This document shows positions 8,953 to 17,673 of a DNA stretch of 64,000 nucleotides, piece by piece. The position numbers and the translations under genes are program-made. The DNA comes from Rossellomorea vietnamensis. Its GTDB lineage: Bacteria > Bacillota > Bacilli > Bacillales > Bacillaceae_B. Under the pieces are notes generated by a model. It saw only the letters and a list, made by a program, of their open reading frames with translations, was not told where the DNA came from and made no database searches. The stretch is from assembly GCF_008180615.1 (NCBI RefSeq), contig NZ_VTEH01000001.1, positions 342,201 to 406,200 of the forward strand, in the 5' to 3' direction. Position 1 is the first letter of the stretch. The number at the start of each line of letters is the position of its first letter.

Positions 8953-9186
8953 TTAGCCTTTGTTATTTATGTAGTTAACAGCGTCACCGACTGTAGCGAT
9001 TTTTTCTGCATCATCGTCAGAAATCTCCATATCGAACTCATCTTCAAGTTCCATAACCAATTCTACTACATCTAGTGAATCCGCTCCTAGGTCTTCTTTG
9101 AAAGAAGCTTCAAGAGTTACTTGGGATTCGTCAACTCCAAGACGGTCAACGATAATTTTTGTTACGCGATCTAATACTTCTGCCAT
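8953..9186 (-). CDS. acpP: Acyl carrier protein
   Basis: Carrier of growing acyl chains in fatty acid synthesis, 77 residues, acidic. The phosphopantetheine-accepting Ser37 is in the motif [10 protein letters not shown]. The start is the ATG at 9186 ([10 protein letters not shown]), preceded by GGGGAGGTG; an upstream in-frame GTG at 9195 is part of that ribosome binding site and is not a start. The gene is called acpA in B. subtilis. It follows fabG after about 100 bases and has its own promoter, so it can be expressed well above the fapR-plsX-fabD-fabG transcript, as expected for a very abundant protein. Confidence 0.97.
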   Translation of the reverse strand: MAEVLDRVTKIIVDRLGVDESQVTLEASFKEDLGADSLDVVELVMELEDEFDMEISDDDAEKIATVGDAVNYINNKG

Positions 9187-9208
9187 TCTTGTCACCTCCC
9201 CTCAAGTA

Positions 9209-9236
9209 ATTATAGTAGATTCCTATGAATAATCAA
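9209..9236 (-). promoter_or_regulatory. sigma-A promoter of acpP
   Basis: On the minus strand, -35 TTGATT (9231-9236), a 16-base spacer and a perfect -10 TATAAT (9209-9214). Transcription would start within about 17 bases of the acpP ATG, giving a leader only just long enough for the ribosome binding site. Confidence 0.72.
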
Positions 9237-9287
9237 GAACCGTTTGTTTTTTTCTTTAATAGGACATTAAATCGGAAGACAATCCGG

Positions 9288-10031
9288 TCACATAACCATT
9301 CCGCCGTCCACATGCAGCGTCTGGCCAGTCATGTAGGAAGAATCCTCGGATGCCAGGAACCCTGCTACTTTGGCGATATCTTTCGCATTCCCAAACCGGC
9401 TTAATGGAATGCCTTTTAACATTTCAGATTTCACTTCTTCGCTGAGTTCATCTGTCATGTCAGTCGAAATGAACCCAGGCGCTACCGCATTCACTGTGAT
9501 GCCTCTAGGCGCCAGTTCCCTGGCAGCTGTCTTCGTCAACCCGATGACACCAGACTTGGCTGCGACATAGTTAGCCTGTCCTGGATTCCCGCTGACACCA
9601 ACGATGGAAGAAATATTGATGATCCTTCCGCTTCTTTGCTTCATCATTTGGCGGCTGACCGCTTTAGTGCAAAGGAATACACCTTTTAAGTTCGTATCAA
9701 TAACTTCATCCCATTCACTTTCTTTCATTCTCATCAATAAGTTGTCTCTTGTAATTCCAGCATTATTGACCAGGATATCAAGAGAACCAAAACGGGAGAT
9801 AGTTTCTTTGACCATTGTCTGAACTGATTCTCCATTTGCTACATTGCATTGAATGGCAAAGGCGTCTCTGCCCATGGCTTTAATTTCCTCGGTTACTTCA
9901 TTGGCCTTCGCTTCGCTTCCTGCATAGTTGACCGCCACGTTAGCTCCCTGGCGTGCAAGTTCAAGGGCTATTTCCCTGCCGATTCCGCGGGAAGCACCTG
10001 TTACTAATGCTGTTTTTCCTTCAAGATTCAT
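9288..10031 (-). CDS. fabG: 3-oxoacyl-[acyl-carrier-protein] reductase FabG
   Basis: NADPH-dependent short-chain dehydrogenase for the first reduction of fatty acid elongation, 247 residues. It has the cofactor motif TGASRGIG near residues 11-18, NNAG at about 88-91, and the catalytic Ser/Tyr/Lys set (NISSIVG and YVAAK, the latter about 154-158). C-terminus HVDGGMVM is typical. Its ATG overlaps the fabD stop (ATGA), so translation is coupled. It belongs to the FapR-controlled unit fapR-plsX-fabD-fabG. Confidence 0.97.
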   Translation of the reverse strand: MNLEGKTALVTGASRGIGREIALELARQGANVAVNYAGSEAKANEVTEEIKAMGRDAFAIQCNVANGESVQTMVKETISRFGSLDILVNNAGITRDNLLMRMKESEWDEVIDTNLKGVFLCTKAVSRQMMKQRSGRIINISSIVGVSGNPGQANYVAAKSGVIGLTKTAARELAPRGITVNAVAPGFISTDMTDELSEEVKSEMLKGIPLSRFGNAKDIAKVAGFLASEDSSYMTGQTLHVDGGMVM

Positions 10032-10975
10032 TGTGCAGCCTCCTTTAGCTTCTCAACAGTCTCTCTGAAACTTTCTTCATCACTGATTGAGAAGGTATTG
10101 ACCCTGCGATTGACCTTCTTAATCAATCCGGAAAGGACTTTCCCAGGGCCGATTTCGATAAATGTGTCCACACCTTGCTCCAAGAGGGACGAAACAGTAT
10201 CTTCCCAAAGTACTGGTGAATATAATTGCTGAATCAATCTCTCTTTGATTTCGTGAGCCTGTCTCATCGGCTTGGCATCCACATTGGCGATGACCGGAAC
10301 CGCGGCATCTGCAATCGTAATCTCATCCAGTACTCCTGAAAATTTTTCAGCTGCGGGTTTCATCAGTTGAGAGTGAAACGGTCCGCTCACCTGCAGCGGC
10401 AGTACACGTTTTGCCCCTTCTTCTTTAGCCATGTCCGAAGCCAGTTCCACTCCTCTGAATGACCCTGAAATGACAATTTGTCCAGGACAATTTAAGTTAG
10501 CCAAGCCTACATGATTTCCCTCTTGAGATATCCTATCTGTGATACCGACAAGCTTGCTGCGGTCCATGCCGAGTACAGCCGCCATTGTCCCTTCTCCTGC
10601 CGGAACAGCTTCTTCCATATATTCTCCACGCTTTCGGACAGCATACACTCCATCTTCAAAAGCAATAGCACCAGCAGCCACCAGCGCTGAATATTCCCCT
10701 AAGCTGTGACCTGCAGTGAAATCCGGCTCAATTCCTTCTGATTTCAGCAGCTGCAGGAAAGCTATGCTTGTGGTCAACAAGGCAGGCTGTGCGTTTTCGG
10801 TCAGCGTCAGTTTGTCTTGGGGTCCTTCAAAAATAAGAGTTGAAAGGTCCATTCCCAGTCTTCGGTCCGCACTATTGAAGTATTCTTCCACTTCAGGGAA
10901 ATTACCAGCAAGCTCTTTCCCCATCCCGGCTTTTTGTGATCCCTGTCCTGGAAATACAAATGCTATCTTACCCAT
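10028..10975 (-). CDS. fabD: Malonyl-CoA:ACP transacylase FabD
   Basis: Transfers malonyl from CoA to ACP, supplying the elongation unit for fatty acid synthesis. 315 residues. The nucleophile is Ser91 in [10 protein letters not shown], the N-terminus has FVFPGQGSQ, and the catalytic His is in the GPFHSQLM segment near residue 200. It starts 15 bases after plsX with a GGGGA ribosome binding site and overlaps fabG by four bases. It uses malonyl-CoA, the same metabolite that relieves FapR repression. Confidence 0.97.
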   Translation of the reverse strand: MGKIAFVFPGQGSQKAGMGKELAGNFPEVEEYFNSADRRLGMDLSTLIFEGPQDKLTLTENAQPALLTTSIAFLQLLKSEGIEPDFTAGHSLGEYSALVAAGAIAFEDGVYAVRKRGEYMEEAVPAGEGTMAAVLGMDRSKLVGITDRISQEGNHVGLANLNCPGQIVISGSFRGVELASDMAKEEGAKRVLPLQVSGPFHSQLMKPAAEKFSGVLDEITIADAAVPVIANVDAKPMRQAHEIKERLIQQLYSPVLWEDTVSSLLEQGVDTFIEIGPGKVLSGLIKKVNRRVNTFSISDEESFRETVEKLKEAAQ

Positions 10976-10990
10976 GTTATCCCCACTCCC

Positions 10991-11992
10991 CTATTTTGAT
11001 TCTTCTTTCTCTTCCCTGGCTACAGCCTGTTTTATGGTATCCGGGACAGAGTGGCTGACCATCTGCCTGGCCTGGCGCACCGCATTAAAAAGTGCATTGG
11101 CATTGGATGATCCGTGTGCTTTGATCACCGGGGCATTCAACCCGAACAATCCTGCTCCTCCATACTCCGTATAATCCAGCATACTCTTCAATTCTCTTAA
11201 ATCATTTTTCACAAGCCCTGCTGCTAGCTTATTTTTGAAAGAAGCAGTTAAAGTCGTTTTCAGCATTGAAAAGATGGATAATGCTGTTCCTTCAATCGTC
11301 TTCAATACCATATTACCTGTAAAACCATCCGTCACTACGACATCAGCTGCACCGCTCAGCAGGTCCCTGGATTCGACGTTTCCGATAAAGTTAATATCAG
11401 CATCCCTAAGCAGAGAAAAAGCAGCTTTCGTGAGCTCATTTCCCTTTTTCTCTTCTGTGCCGATATTTAACAGGCCGATTTTCGGATTTTCTATTCCTCT
11501 AACATTTTCAGCGTATATGCTTCCCATGATTGCATATTGCAAAAGATGTTCTGGCTTTGCATCTACATTGGCACCAAGGTCGAGCATTAAAAAGCCTTTT
11601 CCGTCAAGGGTCGGCAGTGTAGGTGCAAGGGCCGGCCGCTCTATTCCTTTAATCCTGCCAACAATGAACAGCCCGGCCGTCATAAGCGCTCCTGTATTGC
11701 CCGCAGATATACAGGCATCCGCTTTCCCATCGGCAACCGCCTGGGCCATTAACACCATCGAAGCATTTTTCTTTCGCCTGACTGCTCTTACGGGCTCGTC
11801 TGTTCCCAGAATGACTTCTGTTGTATGTACGATTTCAATTCTTTCATGTTCAGCAATTTCTGCTTTGATTTTGTCTTCATCACCGTAAAGAATGATTTCA
11901 ACATCTCCAAACTCTTTTACAGCCCTTTCAGCTCCACGTACAATCTCTTTCGGAGCATTGTCCCCGCCCATTGCATCAATGGCTATCTTCAT
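10991..11992 (-). CDS. plsX: Phosphate acyltransferase PlsX
   Basis: Makes acyl-phosphate from acyl-ACP, the donor for PlsY in phosphatidic acid synthesis; a soluble, membrane-associated enzyme. 333 residues from the ATG at 11992, the same length as I recall for the B. subtilis protein. N-terminus [14 protein letters not shown], then [14 protein letters not shown] and [15 protein letters not shown] longer frame extends upstream but lies inside fapR. The start has AAAGG nine bases upstream. The gene overlaps the end of fapR by 17 bases in another frame, which couples the two. It links fatty acid synthesis to phospholipid synthesis. Confidence 0.95.
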   Translation of the reverse strand: MKIAIDAMGGDNAPKEIVRGAERAVKEFGDVEIILYGDEDKIKAEIAEHERIEIVHTTEVILGTDEPVRAVRRKKNASMVLMAQAVADGKADACISAGNTGALMTAGLFIVGRIKGIERPALAPTLPTLDGKGFLMLDLGANVDAKPEHLLQYAIMGSIYAENVRGIENPKIGLLNIGTEEKKGNELTKAAFSLLRDADINFIGNVESRDLLSGAADVVVTDGFTGNMVLKTIEGTALSIFSMLKTTLTASFKNKLAAGLVKNDLRELKSMLDYTEYGGAGLFGLNAPVIKAHGSSNANALFNAVRQARQMVSHSVPDTIKQAVAREEKEESK

Positions 11993-12566
11993 GTTCATCA
12001 TCCTTTTCAGTATCATTGGAACGATACATTTCGAATTCCCCGGTAAATACTTTTTCGCCGCCGACATAACTATGTACTTCCACTATGGTACGCTCTTTAT
12101 GTATATCAATAACCTTTGCTTTGGCGATGATCCTTTCTCCTTCTTTAACAGGACGAGTAAAACGGATTTGGGATTTTGCGGTTAATGCCAATTCATCATT
12201 GATCACAGCAACTGCCAAGGAATTAGCCTGCGCAAACAAATGATGTCCTCGGGCAATCCGGTTCCGCTTGAAAACATGCTCCGTCTTAACATCAAAAATG
12301 GAGATCGCATTCTGATCAAGTTCAATATCGATGATTTCCCCGATCACTTCCTCTATCGGCAGGGATTTCACTTCGTCACCAAATGTCTTTACGGCCACAT
12401 GCTTGATCCTTTCCCTCAGCTCAGGAATGGAAAGTTCCATACGGTCGAGACGAATCGTCTGGACACTCACGCTAAATCTTTCAGCGAGTTCTTCATCTGT
12501 TATAAAAGGATTTTCTTTTATCGTATCCGACAATTCTAATTGCCGTTGTTTTTTAGTTGGTCTCAT
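11976..12566 (-). CDS. fapR: FapR, malonyl-CoA-responsive repressor of lipid synthesis
   Basis: Transcription factor of 196 residues from the ATG at 12566 (MRPTKKQRQ). The N-terminal helix-turn-helix ([20 protein letters not shown], about 25-44) is followed by a hot-dog domain that binds malonyl-CoA; [17 protein letters not shown] (about 114-130) is highly conserved. FapR represses lipid genes and is released by malonyl-CoA. A GTG at 12581 gives a longer frame but falls against the operator, so it is unlikely. The gene is first in the unit with plsX-fabD-fabG, and its promoter carries a FapR-like operator, so it is probably autoregulated. Confidence 0.95.
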   Translation of the reverse strand: MRPTKKQRQLELSDTIKENPFITDEELAERFSVSVQTIRLDRMELSIPELRERIKHVAVKTFGDEVKSLPIEEVIGEIIDIELDQNAISIFDVKTEHVFKRNRIARGHHLFAQANSLAVAVINDELALTAKSQIRFTRPVKEGERIIAKAKVIDIHKERTIVEVHSYVGGEKVFTGEFEMYRSNDTEKDDEHEDSH

Positions 12567-12583
12567 TTTAACACCGTCCACTA

Positions 12584-12633
12584 CTAGTACTAGGTACTAA
12601 TAGTAGTATATAATTTAAAAAAACAGATTGCAA
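12584..12633 (-). promoter_or_regulatory. fapR promoter with FapR operator
   Basis: On the minus strand, -35 TTGCAA (12628-12633) and -10 TATACT (12605-12610) are 17 bases apart. Immediately downstream the near-palindrome TTAGTACCTAGTACTAG (12584-12600) matches the FapR box known from B. subtilis (TTAGTACC-type half sites). It sits over the transcription start, as expected for repression. The -35 lies inside the recG terminator stem. Confidence 0.8.
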
Positions 12634-12652
12634 GCATCTGCAATCTGTTTTT
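12617..12652 (-). terminator. Rho-independent terminator after recG upstream boundary / before fapR
   Basis: AAACAGATTGCA and TGCAATCTGTTT pair around a short loop, with A and T runs at the two ends, so the hairpin could act on either strand. It lies between the fapR promoter and the recG stop codon at 12652. Because recG is read on the minus strand, transcripts leaving recG pass through it before entering the fapR leader. It would insulate fapR from recG. Confidence 0.8.
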
Positions 12653-14700
12653 CAGTCCAATTTTTCCCCTTGCAGCACTCCTGTACTTTCAAGATAGTTC
12701 CTTAATCCTTCGTACTCAGCCGCATTCCAAAAATCTTTGCTCTGTATCAGCTTTTGCGCATCATTTCTGGCAACTTCAAGCGCCCTGTAATCATGGATCA
12801 TATCCGCTACCTTAAATTCTGGAAGGCCGCTTTGTTTCTTCCCAAAGAAGTCACCGGGTCCTCTTAATTCCAGGTCTTTTTCACTGAGTTCGAATCCATC
12901 ATTCGTTTCAGCCATGATCTTCATCCGTTCTTTCCCCACATCAGTTTTCGGATCGGCCAGCAGGATACAATAGGATTGATCACTTCCTCTTCCCACGCGC
13001 CCCCTTAACTGATGAAGCTGAGAAAGGCCAAATCTTTCCGCATCATAAATAACCATCATTGTTGCATTAGGAACATTAACCCCTACTTCAACTACGGTTG
13101 TTGACACAAGAACCTGTATTTCATTTTTGCTGAACGCCTTCATCACTTCGTCCTTTTCGTCTGAATGCAGCCTTCCATGCATCAGCCCCACTTCATACCG
13201 CTCCCCAAAATAAAACTGCAGCTGGGCATGAACATCAATCGCATTTTGGACATCCAGTTTGTCAGATTCCTCAATCAATGGACAAATCACATATGCCTGC
13301 CTGCCTTGCTTAAGTTCCTTCTCCATGAAATCAAGAACCCGTTCGAGTTTATCCTGTTTTGCCCAATAGGTTTCGATTATCTTTCTGCCAGCTGGCATTT
13401 CATCGATTATCGAAACATCCATTTCACCGAAAACAGTGATGGCAAGAGTTCGCGGGATGGGGGTGGCTGTCATGAAGAGTACATCAGGACTTTCCCCTTT
13501 TTCACGCAGTACACGCCTTTGCTGGACACCGAACCGATGCTGTTCGTCCGTGATGACCAAACCAAGGTTATTGAAATTGACTTCTTCCTGTATAAGGGCG
13601 TGTGTGCCAATCAACACATCAATCTCTCCGTCCTCCAATTTCTGGAGCAGAAGTTTTCTTCGTTTCCCTTTAACCGAGCTTGTCAGAAGTGCAGTATTCA
13701 ACCCGGCAGGACCAAGCATCGCGCTGAGTGATTCCGCATGCTGTTCAGCGAGGATTTCCGTCGGGACCATAAGTGCTCCCTGGTAGCCGGCAGTGATACT
13801 GGAGTATAAAGCAATAGCCGCAACCACAGTTTTACCTGACCCAACATCTCCTTGAAGGAGCCTGTTCATTCGATATGGAGATTTCATATCAGCCGAGATC
13901 TCATTTACGACCCTTTTTTGGGCATCAGTCAGCGGGAATGGCAGTCCGTTGATGAATTCTTTGATCTTGTCTAAATCATAATTTTGAGAGATACCGTTAG
14001 AGTGTTCCCGCTCGAATTTCCTTAGTGCTTGCATTTTCAATTGAAACAGAAGGAATTCCTCATACACCATTCTCCGCCTTGCCTGCTTCAAACTATTGGG
14101 GTCAGCCGGGAAATGAAGATTGAAGAGCGCTTCATGCCGGTTAATAAGCTTGTAAGGCACCCGAAGTGATTCCGGAAGATTCTCATGTATCTCAGCCCCA
14201 AAATGATCGAAAGCCGATTTGATGAATTTGCGGAGAGATTGATTTTTGATTGAGCCTTTCAGGGAGTATACAGGCTCAAAATCCCCTTTTGAGGTATGAG
14301 GACCAAGTGAATATTGCGAGACAGTGATGATCTGCCGATTTTTATCCCATTTGCCTGTTACCGTAATTGTATCCTGAAGGTTCAGCTTTTTTTTTAGATA
14401 AGGCTGATTGAAGAAAGTAGCCTGGATCAGATAGCTTCCTGCAAGAAGTCTTACATTCAGGCGGGATTTCTTCTTTCCATAGAACATCAAGGAGGGTGCA
14501 GAGTGGACTTTCCCTTCCACTGTCACCCGTTCATCATGTTCCACTTCAGCAAGGTCCTTCAACCGGAAATCCTCATACCGATACGGGACATAATCAATTA
14601 AACCGCCGACGGTTTCAATACCCATGGCGGCAAGCTGCAAGGAGGTTTCCTCACCGACTCCTTTTATTTCCGTCACGGGTATTTGAAATAAATCAGTCAC
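12652..14700 (-). CDS. recG: ATP-dependent DNA helicase RecG
   Basis: Branch-migrating helicase acting on stalled forks and Holliday junctions. 682 residues, identical in length to B. subtilis RecG as I recall it. N-terminal wedge/OB domain (VEGKVHSAPSLMFYGKKKSR), Walker A GDVGSGKT at about 283-290, helicase motif II variant DEQH, TATPIPRT, and the C-terminal VSTTVVEVGVNVPNA and QLHQLRGRVGRG motifs. The start is a GTG at 14700 overlapping the end of sdaAA by eight bases; the ribosome binding site is weak, so the start is less certain than the identity. Confidence 0.96.
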   Translation of the reverse strand: MTDLFQIPVTEIKGVGEETSLQLAAMGIETVGGLIDYVPYRYEDFRLKDLAEVEHDERVTVEGKVHSAPSLMFYGKKKSRLNVRLLAGSYLIQATFFNQPYLKKKLNLQDTITVTGKWDKNRQIITVSQYSLGPHTSKGDFEPVYSLKGSIKNQSLRKFIKSAFDHFGAEIHENLPESLRVPYKLINRHEALFNLHFPADPNSLKQARRRMVYEEFLLFQLKMQALRKFEREHSNGISQNYDLDKIKEFINGLPFPLTDAQKRVVNEISADMKSPYRMNRLLQGDVGSGKTVVAAIALYSSITAGYQGALMVPTEILAEQHAESLSAMLGPAGLNTALLTSSVKGKRRKLLLQKLEDGEIDVLIGTHALIQEEVNFNNLGLVITDEQHRFGVQQRRVLREKGESPDVLFMTATPIPRTLAITVFGEMDVSIIDEMPAGRKIIETYWAKQDKLERVLDFMEKELKQGRQAYVICPLIEESDKLDVQNAIDVHAQLQFYFGERYEVGLMHGRLHSDEKDEVMKAFSKNEIQVLVSTTVVEVGVNVPNATMMVIYDAERFGLSQLHQLRGRVGRGSDQSYCILLADPKTDVGKERMKIMAETNDGFELSEKDLELRGPGDFFGKKQSGLPEFKVADMIHDYRALEVARNDAQKLIQSKDFWNAAEYEGLRNYLESTGVLQGEKLD

Positions 14701-15580
14701 CTTTATTCAAGGATACTCCAAAAATTTTCGCTTCCAACTCCCGGCCGGTTGGCGTTGCCGCAAGTCCGCCCTGCGCTGTCTCCCTTAGCGCGACCGGCAT
14801 GGTTTGACCAATCTTGAACATGGCATCGATTACTTCATCACAAGGAATTCTGCTTGTGATACCTGCAAGGGCCATATCAGCGGCAACCATAGCATTTGCT
14901 GCTCCCATCGCATTCCTTTTCACACACGGAACTTCTACTAACCCTGCTACAGGATCACAGACCAGCCCTAACATATTCTTAAGAGTAATGGCCATCGCCT
15001 CCGCACTTTGACTCGGAGTACCGCCGGCAAGCTCGACAATCGCTGCTGCCGCCATTCCGCTTGCAGAACCGACTTCCGCCTGGCAGCCGCCAGCTGCACC
15101 AGAAATGGACGCATTATTTGCAACGACAAATCCAAAAGCTCCTGAGACGAACAGGAATCGGACCATTTCTTCCCTTGTAGGGTTAAGTTTTTCCTTTACG
15201 GCAAAAAGAGTACCGGGCACCACACCTGCAGACCCTGCAGTCGGAGTAGCACAGATTGTTCCCATAGCCGCGTTCACTTCATTGGTGGCTACAGCTTTGC
15301 TGACTGCATCTAATAAAAATTCTCCGGAAAGGTAATTACCTTTTTCAATGTATTTCTGAAGAAGGACCGCATCTCCGCCAGTCAATCCTGAATGAGAACG
15401 GACACCTTTAAGTCCCTTCTCAATAGCTTCCTCCATAACTACAAGGTTTCTTTCCATCATTGAAAAGATTTCATCCCATGTCTTATTTTTGTACTCCATC
15501 TCCTGTTCAATCATAATGTCGGATATTTTCTTGTTATTGCTTTCTGCCAATTCTACTAATTCTGCTACATTGCGAAACAT
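14693..15580 (-). CDS. sdaAA: L-serine dehydratase alpha subunit
   Basis: One half of the iron-sulfur L-serine deaminase that converts serine to pyruvate and ammonia. 295 residues. Conserved segments are TNEVNAAMGTICATPTAGSA, SGAAGGCQAEVGSASGMA and LVCDPVAGLVEVPCVKRN, whose cysteines are expected [4Fe-4S] ligands. The ATG at 15580 (MFRNVAEL) has GGAG seven bases upstream; an ATG two codons earlier is too close to it. It follows sdaAB by about 50 bases and overlaps recG slightly, so the three genes may be cotranscribed. Confidence 0.95.
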   Translation of the reverse strand: MFRNVAELVELAESNNKKISDIMIEQEMEYKNKTWDEIFSMMERNLVVMEEAIEKGLKGVRSHSGLTGGDAVLLQKYIEKGNYLSGEFLLDAVSKAVATNEVNAAMGTICATPTAGSAGVVPGTLFAVKEKLNPTREEMVRFLFVSGAFGFVVANNASISGAAGGCQAEVGSASGMAAAAIVELAGGTPSQSAEAMAITLKNMLGLVCDPVAGLVEVPCVKRNAMGAANAMVAADMALAGITSRIPCDEVIDAMFKIGQTMPVALRETAQGGLAATPTGRELEAKIFGVSLNKGD

Positions 15581-15631
15581 ATCCATACTCCCTTCCGAGT
15601 GTTTTGTAAGCGCTGTCACCACTAAAAATTA

Positions 15632-16297
15632 TTAATCAGCGATCATCGTAACCTGGGTTACATTGGCTAGTCGCTTTAGCTCTTCTATCACTTTATCCTC
15701 AATATTGTTTTGGTCAATTTCAATAGTCATTAAAGCCATCTTTCCTTTTTCCTTGCGCGATACATCCATGGAACCAATATTGATTTCGTGCTTGGCTAAA
15801 ATTTGTGATACGGCTGCAATTGCACCGAATCGGTCTTCATGGACAACAAGGATCGCCGGGTGAAAACCTGTAAGCTTGAGTTCAAAGCCGTTAAGCTCTG
15901 TTACCTCTATTTTCCCGCCGCCAATTGAAATCCCAACCAATTCCATATCACTTTGATCATCACCAAGACGGATTCTGGCTGTGTTCGGATGATCTGTAAC
16001 TGCATCTTCTTCACGGAACTTTATTCTCATGCCTTTTTGTTTAGCTATATTCAATGAATCTTTTATTCTCTCATCGAATGTATCATAATCCATCAGGCCG
16101 CCGACAATGGCGACATCTGTACCATGTCCTTTATAAGTCTTGGCAAACGAACCGTAAAAGGATATTTCAGCCCACTGTGGATCCCGTCCAAAAAGATTCC
16201 TTGCTACCCTTCCGATTCTAGCCGCCCCTGCAGTATGGGAACTTGAAGGTCCGATCATGACCGGGCCTATAATATCAAAAACACTTTTATATTTCAT
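15632..16297 (-). CDS. sdaAB: L-serine dehydratase beta subunit
   Basis: Second subunit of the two-gene L-serine deaminase of Firmicutes, 221 residues. N-terminal catalytic-support domain with GPVMIGPSSSHTAGAARIGR (about 11-30), then a C-terminal ACT domain from about residue 148 (HPAILVVHEDRFGAIAAVSQ). That domain is probably the serine or effector binding module. The start is the ATG at 16297 with GGGAG six bases upstream and the expected MKYKSVFDIIG. The open frame continues about 40 codons further, but that part has no ribosome binding site and no family similarity. Confidence 0.95.
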   Translation of the reverse strand: MKYKSVFDIIGPVMIGPSSSHTAGAARIGRVARNLFGRDPQWAEISFYGSFAKTYKGHGTDVAIVGGLMDYDTFDERIKDSLNIAKQKGMRIKFREEDAVTDHPNTARIRLGDDQSDMELVGISIGGGKIEVTELNGFELKLTGFHPAILVVHEDRFGAIAAVSQILAKHEINIGSMDVSRKEKGKMALMTIEIDQNNIEDKVIEELKRLANVTQVTMIAD

Positions 16298-16473
16298 AGC
16301 CGTCTCCCTTTCCCCTTTAATTCTATATAAAAAATATGCTAAAAGATAAGACTTACTTAAAAGCTTCCCCGCCGTTAGGGATAGCCCGATTTGTAAAACG
16401 TCCAATTCAGCGGACACGTTCAGTATTTATAATAACATGACTTGTGCATACTTACATCTGTAACAATTGTTTA
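16298..16473. other. Gap upstream of sdaAB
   Basis: About 175 AT-rich bases that should hold the sdaAB promoter. No pair of hexamers with proper spacing was convincing, so none is called. The tandem array of family A begins at its far end. Confidence 0.4.
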
Positions 16474-17255
16474 AAAAGTGGAAGCGCCTTGGTCAGCCCC
16501 GACAGGCAAATGTTCTCAAGAGAATAAAAGGCGCCCTTTCCTTTTCTTCTCTTGAGGTTATTTGACCCCGAGGGGCTAGGCGCTGGAACTAGACGGCACC
16601 AAAAGTGGAAGCGTCTTGGTCAGCCCCGACAGGCAAATGTTCTCAAGAGAAAAAAGGCGCTTTTTCCTTTTCTTCTCTTGAGGTTATTTGACCCCGAGGG
16701 GCTAGGCGCTGGAACTAGACGGCACCAAAAGTGGAAGCGCCTTGGTCAGCCCCGACAGGCAAATGTTCTCAAGAGAATAAAAGGCGCTCTTTCCTTTTCT
16801 TCTCTTGAGGTTATTTGACCCCGAGGGGCTAGGCGCTGGAACTAGACGGCACCAAAAGTGGAAGCGCCTTGGTCAGCCCCGACAGGCAAATGTTCTCAAG
16901 AGAATAAAAGGCGCTCTTTCCTTTTCTTCTCTTGAGGTTATTTGACCCCGAGGGGCTAGGCGCTGGAACTAGACGGCACCAAAAGCGGAAGCGTCTTGAT
17001 CAGCCCCGACAGGCAAATGTTCCTCAGAGAAAAAAAGGCGGTCTTTCCTTTTCTTCTCTTGAGGTTATTTGACCCCGAGGGGCTAGGCGCTGGAACTAGA
17101 CGGCACCAAAAGTGGAAGCGCCTTGGTCAGCCCCGACAGGCAAATGTTCTCAAGAGAATAAAAGGCGCTCTTTCCTTTTCTTCTCTTGAGGTTATTTGAC
17201 CCCGAGGGGCTAGGCGCTGGAACTAGACGGCACCAAAAGTGGAAGCGTCTTGGTC
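16474..17255. repeat. Tandem array of six 126-127 bp family A palindromic repeats
   Basis: Six complete units begin at 16474, 16601, 16727, 16854, 16981 and 17108. A seventh partial copy starts at 17235 and stops after about 21 bases. Each unit begins AAAAGTGGAAGCGCC (or AAAAGCGG), ends GGCGCTGGAACTAGACGGCACC, and is nearly identical to its neighbours. Within a unit GCGCCT pairs with AGGCGC, AGCCCC with GGGGCT, and CTCAAGAGAA with TTCTCTTGAG, giving one long hairpin. Frames running through it only read the repeat and lack ribosome binding sites. A single diverged copy occurs at 39287-39409. Confidence 0.93.
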
Positions 17256-17319
17256 GCATGCCTTCCGTTCACTACCCTAGGTTAAGGAAGGTAAGATAGT
17301 AATCAAATGCAGCAATTTC

Positions 17320-17436
17320 ATAGAAAAGCCTTTCACTAGAAATGTGGCGGTTGAAAAGTAATGGATTTCCACTCCAATTCCCACGTGAAAGGGGAAGAAA
17401 CGTATATATCATCCCAAAGCAACAATCTTTAAAAAA
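17320..17436. repeat. Remnant of a family C/F compound element
   Basis: AAAAGCCTTTC near 17324 and GAAAAGTAATGGATTTCCACTCC near 17353 match the left flank of the compound elements at 2594 and 61230. AAAGCAACAATCTTTAAAAA near 17416 matches their right arm. The family C core between them is absent. Confidence 0.5.
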
Positions 17437-17625
17437 GGCCCTTTTCGTAAACTTTGATGCTATTTGTTACTCGTTTCAAAAAAACGACCTTAATATACCG
17501 GGAAAACCTAGTTAGCATGAAAAGAACAGAGCTGCTTTACCCGATTAGAGAGAGAACCCATAGTATCCGGAGAAAGATCCGGCTCTTGGGATTTTCCCGA
17601 AAGCAACAATATATGCGGAAACAGA
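17437..17625. repeat. Family E repeat, copy 1 (about 190 bp)
   Basis: Begins GGCCCTTTTCGTAAACTTTG and ends AAAGCAACAATATATGCGGAAACAG, with ends that are roughly inverted relative to one another. Internal blocks CCCGATTAGAGAGA, TAGTATCCGG and GGCTCTTGGGATTTTCC recur in the copies at 20017-20207 and 22381-22565. No start signal or conserved frame, so it is treated as non-coding. Confidence 0.75.
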
Positions 17626-17630
17626 CTTAC

Positions 17631-17668
17631 AAAAAAAGAAATAGAAGGGCTCCCCCTTCTATTTCTTT
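17631..17668 (-). terminator. Rho-independent terminator after fakA
   Basis: On the minus strand AAAGAAATAGAAGGG pairs with CCCTTCTATTTCTTT around a short loop and is followed by a T run. It begins a few bases after the fakA stop. The stem is nearly perfect over 14 base pairs. Confidence 0.9.
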
Positions 17669-17673
17669 TAGTA

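Noticed and set aside
16552-17199. Plus-strand open frames of 67-88 codons in the sdaAB-fakA gap
   Set aside because: They only translate the tandem family A repeat, repeat the same amino acid string, and have no ribosome binding site. The unit length (127) shifts frame between copies.
16474-17255. CRISPR array
   Set aside because: Units are contiguous and nearly identical over 127 bases with no unique spacers and no cas genes nearby.
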